From contig JAESSQ010000261.1 of NCBI GenBank assembly GCA_016764035.1, forward strand, positions 1 to 28,538: 28,538 nt of DNA, read 5' to 3'. Within the stretch, counting starts at the first letter, position 1; each line of letters begins with the position of its first letter. The translations under genes and the position numbers were made by a program. The notes under the pieces were generated by a model. That model saw only the letters and a program-made list of their open reading frames with translations. It had not been told where the DNA came from and did not search any database. Source of the DNA: Gammaproteobacteria bacterium (GTDB taxonomy: Bacteria > Pseudomonadota > Gammaproteobacteria > SZUA-229). Below, piece after piece: positions 25,157 to 28,538 of this stretch.

Positions 25157-26365
25157 ATGAATAATACCGATGTTATAACAAACAATGATGCAAGCAATGA
25201 TCTAACCAATGGCGATAGCATTAGCAATGTCGCCAAAAAAGATGATTATGTTAATTCAAAAAAATCTTTTGTTTCTTTTTGCTCACTTGGGCTATCAGGC
25301 ATTTTAATTTTCACCCTATTACCCTTATTGCTTGGTACTATTTCAACAACGCTGAATTTAACCCCTGTTCAAGCGGGTTCAACCGGTAGTATATATTTTG
25401 CTGGTTACACGTTAGTTGCCTTAACATCATTTATTTGGTTTAACCGCGTTAACTGGAAAAATACAGCCCTATTTGGCTACGCATTAACAACAGTAGCACT
25501 GCTAATAGCCAGTATTTTTGAGAATTACAATAGTGTACTCATTACCATGGCTTTACTGGGTTTTGCTGGTGCAATTTTTTATGCTACTAGTTTAGGTATT
25601 GTGGCAAAAACAAACGATGTTGACCGTAACTACGCTTTAAAAATAGCACCTGAACAATTAATTCCTGCGATATTTGTCGCTATACTGCCTTGGTTAATTA
25701 TTGAAAAATGGGGCATGATTGGTTTATTAATTTCTATATTAATCATTTATTTAACAATCGGTTTAACCTCTCCTTGGATAGTTAAAAATACCCCCATAAA
25801 GGAGGCAATAGACTGGAAAGCCATTGCAAAAAACAAACAAGGTTTACTCTCGCTACTATCTTTATTAATCTCTTTTTCTGGCTTTATTGGTCTTTGGGCA
25901 TTTATGGAAATTATTGCAAGGGAGTATCATTTTTCTGAAGATAGTTCAGCATTAATTATAATGGCATCATTAGTTATTTCAGGCTTAACACCACTATGTA
26001 GTGGTTTAATCGGCGATCGTTTTGGCCGAACAAAACCCTTAGTGTTCGCACTTATTATGTTAATACTTTCATTTATGTTACTTTTTTTAGACGTTTCTAT
26101 TGTCACTTTCTCTGCTTTTTTCTTAATTATGATAGGCAGTTATTATTTTATGTTGCCATATATATATGCCGTTATTGCCGATGCGTCTGGCGACTTGGTA
26201 GTGTTAATTTCCGCTGCACTAGCTATTGGGTCGATGTTCGGAACCTATTTCTTTGGTCTTTTAATGGAATATTATGGCTTAAACACCGCCTATGCTATTT
26301 CTTTAGCGCTCATTATTATCGGACTGCTCCTAACCATTAAAATTGAAAGAGTAAATATCTCTTGA
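25157..26365 (+). CDS. Major facilitator superfamily transporter
   Basis: This 402-residue inner-membrane carrier has about twelve hydrophobic spans after an unusual hydrophilic, Asn/Asp-rich N-terminal tail of about 35 residues. An SGLIGDRFGRTKPL loop is the classic MFS signature. It is a distant paralog of the MFS carrier at 18819-20006. The ribosome-binding site is weak (GAGCAAC region), and a start further in, near the first hydrophobic span, cannot be ruled out. It heads a likely operon with the acyl-CoA synthetase (65-bp gap) and the isochorismatase-like gene, and operator g precedes it. It probably imports the substrate of this pathway, but this is not shown. Confidence 0.87.
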   Translation: MNNTDVITNNDASNDLTNGDSISNVAKKDDYVNSKKSFVSFCSLGLSGILIFTLLPLLLGTISTTLNLTPVQAGSTGSIYFAGYTLVALTSFIWFNRVNWKNTALFGYALTTVALLIASIFENYNSVLITMALLGFAGAIFYATSLGIVAKTNDVDRNYALKIAPEQLIPAIFVAILPWLIIEKWGMIGLLISILIIYLTIGLTSPWIVKNTPIKEAIDWKAIAKNKQGLLSLLSLLISFSGFIGLWAFMEIIAREYHFSEDSSALIIMASLVISGLTPLCSGLIGDRFGRTKPLVFALIMLILSFMLLFLDVSIVTFSAFFLIMIGSYYFMLPYIYAVIADASGDLVVLISAALAIGSMFGTYFFGLLMEYYGLNTAYAISLALIIIGLLLTIKIERVNIS

Positions 26366-26430
26366 AATAAAATAACTAACTAAAACACGATCGCTTTATA
26401 CAAAATAAAAAATAAAATAGGAAAGCCATT

Positions 26431-28002
26431 ATGACTTCACCAGAGCATGCACCAATACGCCGCCAAACGTTAGGGGATTTATTACGTCGCACGGCAAAAC
26501 GCTTTCCTAATAAAGACGCTATAATTTTCAATGATGACGTTTGGAGTTATGCCGAATTTGATTGTCGTTGTAATCAACTCGCCCATGGCTTAATTGCCCA
26601 AGGCATTGGTAAAGGTGATGCCGTTGCCGTGCTTTCTTATAATTCAAATGAATTTACCGCTTTACGCTTTGCTATTGCCCGTATAGGTGCGGTATTAGTA
26701 CCGATTAACTTTATGCTTAATGCGAAAGAAGCAGCTTATAACATAGGTCACAGTGGTGCAATTATGTTGTGTGTTGGTAGCGACTTTGTTAAAACGGCAA
26801 AGTTAATCCTAAAACATGATGTTAAGGTAGAAAAAACCGTTTTACTACCGGGTATTGCCGAAAGTGACTTACCTGAACAATGGCTGGATTATGAAACCCT
26901 GATATCAAATAATGAACATGAGCCAAATGCAGATGTTCAGGGCAGCGATCTAGCTCAAATTATCTATACTAGTGACACCGAATCACAACCTAAGGGAGCC
27001 ATGCTAACTCATGAAGCAATTATTTGGCAGTATGTGAGTTGTTTGGTCGATGGTGAAATCACCACCCGAGATAAAATCCTTCATGCCTTACCTTTATATC
27101 ATTGCGCGCAACTAGATGTGTTTTTAGGGCCTGCTATTTACGTGGGCGCAACCAATGTTATTTTGTCAACGCCTACCCCAGACACTATATTACCGCTTAT
27201 TGAACAACATGAAATTACCTCCTTTTTCTCACCGCCAACTGTTTGGATTGCCTTAATGCGGTCACCATTATTCGATAAAAGTGATCTAACAAGCCTATGC
27301 AAAGGCTATTATGGTGCGGCTATTATGCCGGTGGAAATTTTAAAAGAACTGGCACAACGTTTACCTACCATGAGGTTATGGAATTTTTATGGTCAAACTG
27401 AAATTGCGCCACTAGCCGCATCCTTAGCGCCAAACTTACAACAAATAAAAGCAGGAGCCGCTGGGCGTGCAGTACTCAACGTAGAAACTCGAGTAGTAAA
27501 CGATAAAATGCAAGACGTGGCGATAGGTGAAGTGGGCGAAATAGTACACCGTTCACCTCAGCTACTCAGTGGTTATTTCAACGATCAAGAGCGTACTAAT
27601 GCCGCATTTAAAGGCGGTTGGTTTCACAGTGGTGATCTAGCCATACTTGATAGTGAGGGTTATATAACCATTGTTGATCGTAAAAAAGACATGGTAAAAA
27701 CGGGTGGCGAAAATGTTGCTAGTCGCGAAGTAGAAGAATGTATATACCAACTAGAGCAAGTAGCTGAAGTAGCGGTTATTGGCTTACCACACCCTACGTG
27801 GGTAGAGGCAGTGTTTGCTGTGGTAGTGTTAAAAACAGGCGCTAGCTTAAGTGAAACAACATTACTTGCACACTGCAAAAACATCTTGGCGCATTTTAAA
27901 GCCCCTAAAGGTGTAGTTTTTGCTGAAAGTTTACCTAAAAATCCCAGTGGTAAAATTCTTAAACGTAATTTACGCACTGAGTATAAAAATATAATGATGT
28001 AA
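26431..28002 (+). CDS. Acyl-CoA synthetase (AMP-forming, FadD-like)
   Basis: This 523-residue enzyme joins an acid to CoA through an acyl-adenylate. The phosphate loop reads YTSDTESQPKG (179-189); the usual Gly is Asp182 and TTG is TES, a variant of this family. YGQTE (320-324), HSGDLA (Asp402), DRKKDMVKTGGENV with Arg417, and the C-terminal PSGK with Lys508 are in place, so it should be active. Its size fits medium or long-chain, steroid-side-chain or aromatic acid ligases; the acid is unknown. The start follows AGGAAA with a 7-nt gap. It lies in the operon between the MFS gene and the isochorismatase-like gene. Confidence 0.9.
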   Translation: MTSPEHAPIRRQTLGDLLRRTAKRFPNKDAIIFNDDVWSYAEFDCRCNQLAHGLIAQGIGKGDAVAVLSYNSNEFTALRFAIARIGAVLVPINFMLNAKEAAYNIGHSGAIMLCVGSDFVKTAKLILKHDVKVEKTVLLPGIAESDLPEQWLDYETLISNNEHEPNADVQGSDLAQIIYTSDTESQPKGAMLTHEAIIWQYVSCLVDGEITTRDKILHALPLYHCAQLDVFLGPAIYVGATNVILSTPTPDTILPLIEQHEITSFFSPPTVWIALMRSPLFDKSDLTSLCKGYYGAAIMPVEILKELAQRLPTMRLWNFYGQTEIAPLAASLAPNLQQIKAGAAGRAVLNVETRVVNDKMQDVAIGEVGEIVHRSPQLLSGYFNDQERTNAAFKGGWFHSGDLAILDSEGYITIVDRKKDMVKTGGENVASREVEECIYQLEQVAEVAVIGLPHPTWVEAVFAVVVLKTGASLSETTLLAHCKNILAHFKAPKGVVFAESLPKNPSGKILKRNLRTEYKNIMM

Positions 28003-28068
28003 CGCTTCGCTTACTGTAAAAGCCATATTCATCCACCCAAATAATTATTCACAAGGAAATATCGCATT

Positions 28069-28538
28069 ATGTTGATTAATTCTGAGCACGCTTGTTTGCT
28101 TGTCGTTGATATCCAAGAAAAGCTCGTTCCAGGCATACATCAGTCTGAAAAACTTATCGAAAATTGCTTCTGGCTTATAAAAGCGGCACAGTTATTCGAT
28201 ATTCCGGTCATAGCTTCAGAGCAATACCCCCGTGGACTTGGCCCAACCGTAGAGTCTTTGCGAGAATTAATGTCAGAAGATTGTATCAAGGAGAAACTTG
28301 GTTTTTCTTGTGCTGATTCACCCGAATGTATGTCAATGATTGAAGAGCAAAAGCGCAAGCAAATTATAATAGTCGGAATGGAGTCTCATGTCTGTGTATT
28401 GCAAACGGCTTTACGCCTCAATGAGCAGGGTTATGAAGTGTTTGTGGTTGCTGATGCTATTAGCTCACGCAACCCAGTCGATATTGAACTTGCTATAGCA
28501 CGCATGAGTAATTCGGGCATTCATATTGTCAGCCGAGA
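28069..28538 (+). CDS. Isochorismatase-like cysteine hydrolase (partial, runs off right edge)
   Basis: The frame is open to the last base, giving 156 residues with no stop yet. The catalytic triad of the family is visible: Asp14 (LVVDIQEKL), Lys76 (IKEKLGFSC) and nucleophile Cys109 (GMESHVCVLQTA). The family hydrolyses amides such as carbamoyl or nicotinamide-type bonds, or vinyl ethers. The ESHVCV form is common in YcaC-like hydrolases of unknown substrate. ATG at 28069 follows AAGGAA. It lies 66 bp after the acyl-CoA synthetase and is probably in its operon. An N-carbamoyl or urea-type substrate would fit a guanidino pathway, but this is speculative. Confidence 0.85.
   Translation, partial: MLINSEHACLLVVDIQEKLVPGIHQSEKLIENCFWLIKAAQLFDIPVIASEQYPRGLGPTVESLRELMSEDCIKEKLGFSCADSPECMSMIEEQKRKQIIIVGMESHVCVLQTALRLNEQGYEVFVVADAISSRNPVDIELAIARMSNSGIHIVSR

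Overview
The window looks like a chromosomal accessory region of an AT-rich marine gammaproteobacterium of the Colwellia/Thalassotalea type (Alteromonadales). The grounds are low G+C, two TonB-dependent receptors, an MSHA-type prepilin, a PACE exporter and a CHASE4-GGDEF protein. This placement is inferred from protein style only, since no rRNA or full housekeeping gene is present. No tRNA, CRISPR array, transposase or integrase was seen.

Layout. 1-911 is a scrap zone: a 3' piece of rplS (L19), a decayed probable LuxR-family regulator, and the promoter of the first receptor. 912-4370 holds TonB-dependent receptor 1, a terminator and an SDR. 4379-6657 (minus) holds a membrane diguanylate cyclase and a type IV prepilin. 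6690-7760 (minus) is a divergent ureohydrolase. 7980-10080 (plus) holds an SRPBCC-like protein overlapping a tandem STAS-like protein, then a periplasmic binding protein. 10109-16193 (minus) holds a PACE exporter, SDR, aldehyde dehydrogenase, class III aminotransferase, VOC protein and another SDR. 16476-18891 (plus) holds a fold-III PLP decarboxylase, an SDR and a truncated amidinotransferase. 18819-24915 (minus) holds an MFS carrier, a frameshifted TonB-dependent receptor 2 and a molybdopterin oxidoreductase. 25157 to the right edge (plus) holds a second MFS carrier, an acyl-CoA synthetase and a partial isochorismatase-like hydrolase.

How it may work together. I found seven copies of a 16-bp imperfect palindrome, roughly TACCCYN-NN-NRGGGTA. 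They lie upstream of receptor 1, the ureohydrolase, the aminotransferase (two copies), the decarboxylase, receptor 2, and between the divergent Mo-enzyme and MFS genes. In three promoters a -10-like hexamer lies exactly 15 nt beyond the palindrome, so the site takes the place of the -35 box, as an activator site would. This ties the scattered genes into one likely regulon: outer-membrane uptake, inner-membrane carriers and catabolic enzymes. Amidinotransferase remnant, ureohydrolase, decarboxylase, SpuC-like aminotransferase and aldehyde dehydrogenase together suggest degradation of a guanidino or polyamine compound, perhaps one carrying an acyl or carbon-ring part handled by the SDRs, acyl-CoA synthetase and Mo enzyme. 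The substrate is unknown.

The region also shows decay: a receptor plug-domain fossil between two genes, a receptor with a one-base frameshift, a C-terminal decarboxylase-like scrap, a truncated amidinotransferase, and the rplS and regulator remnants.
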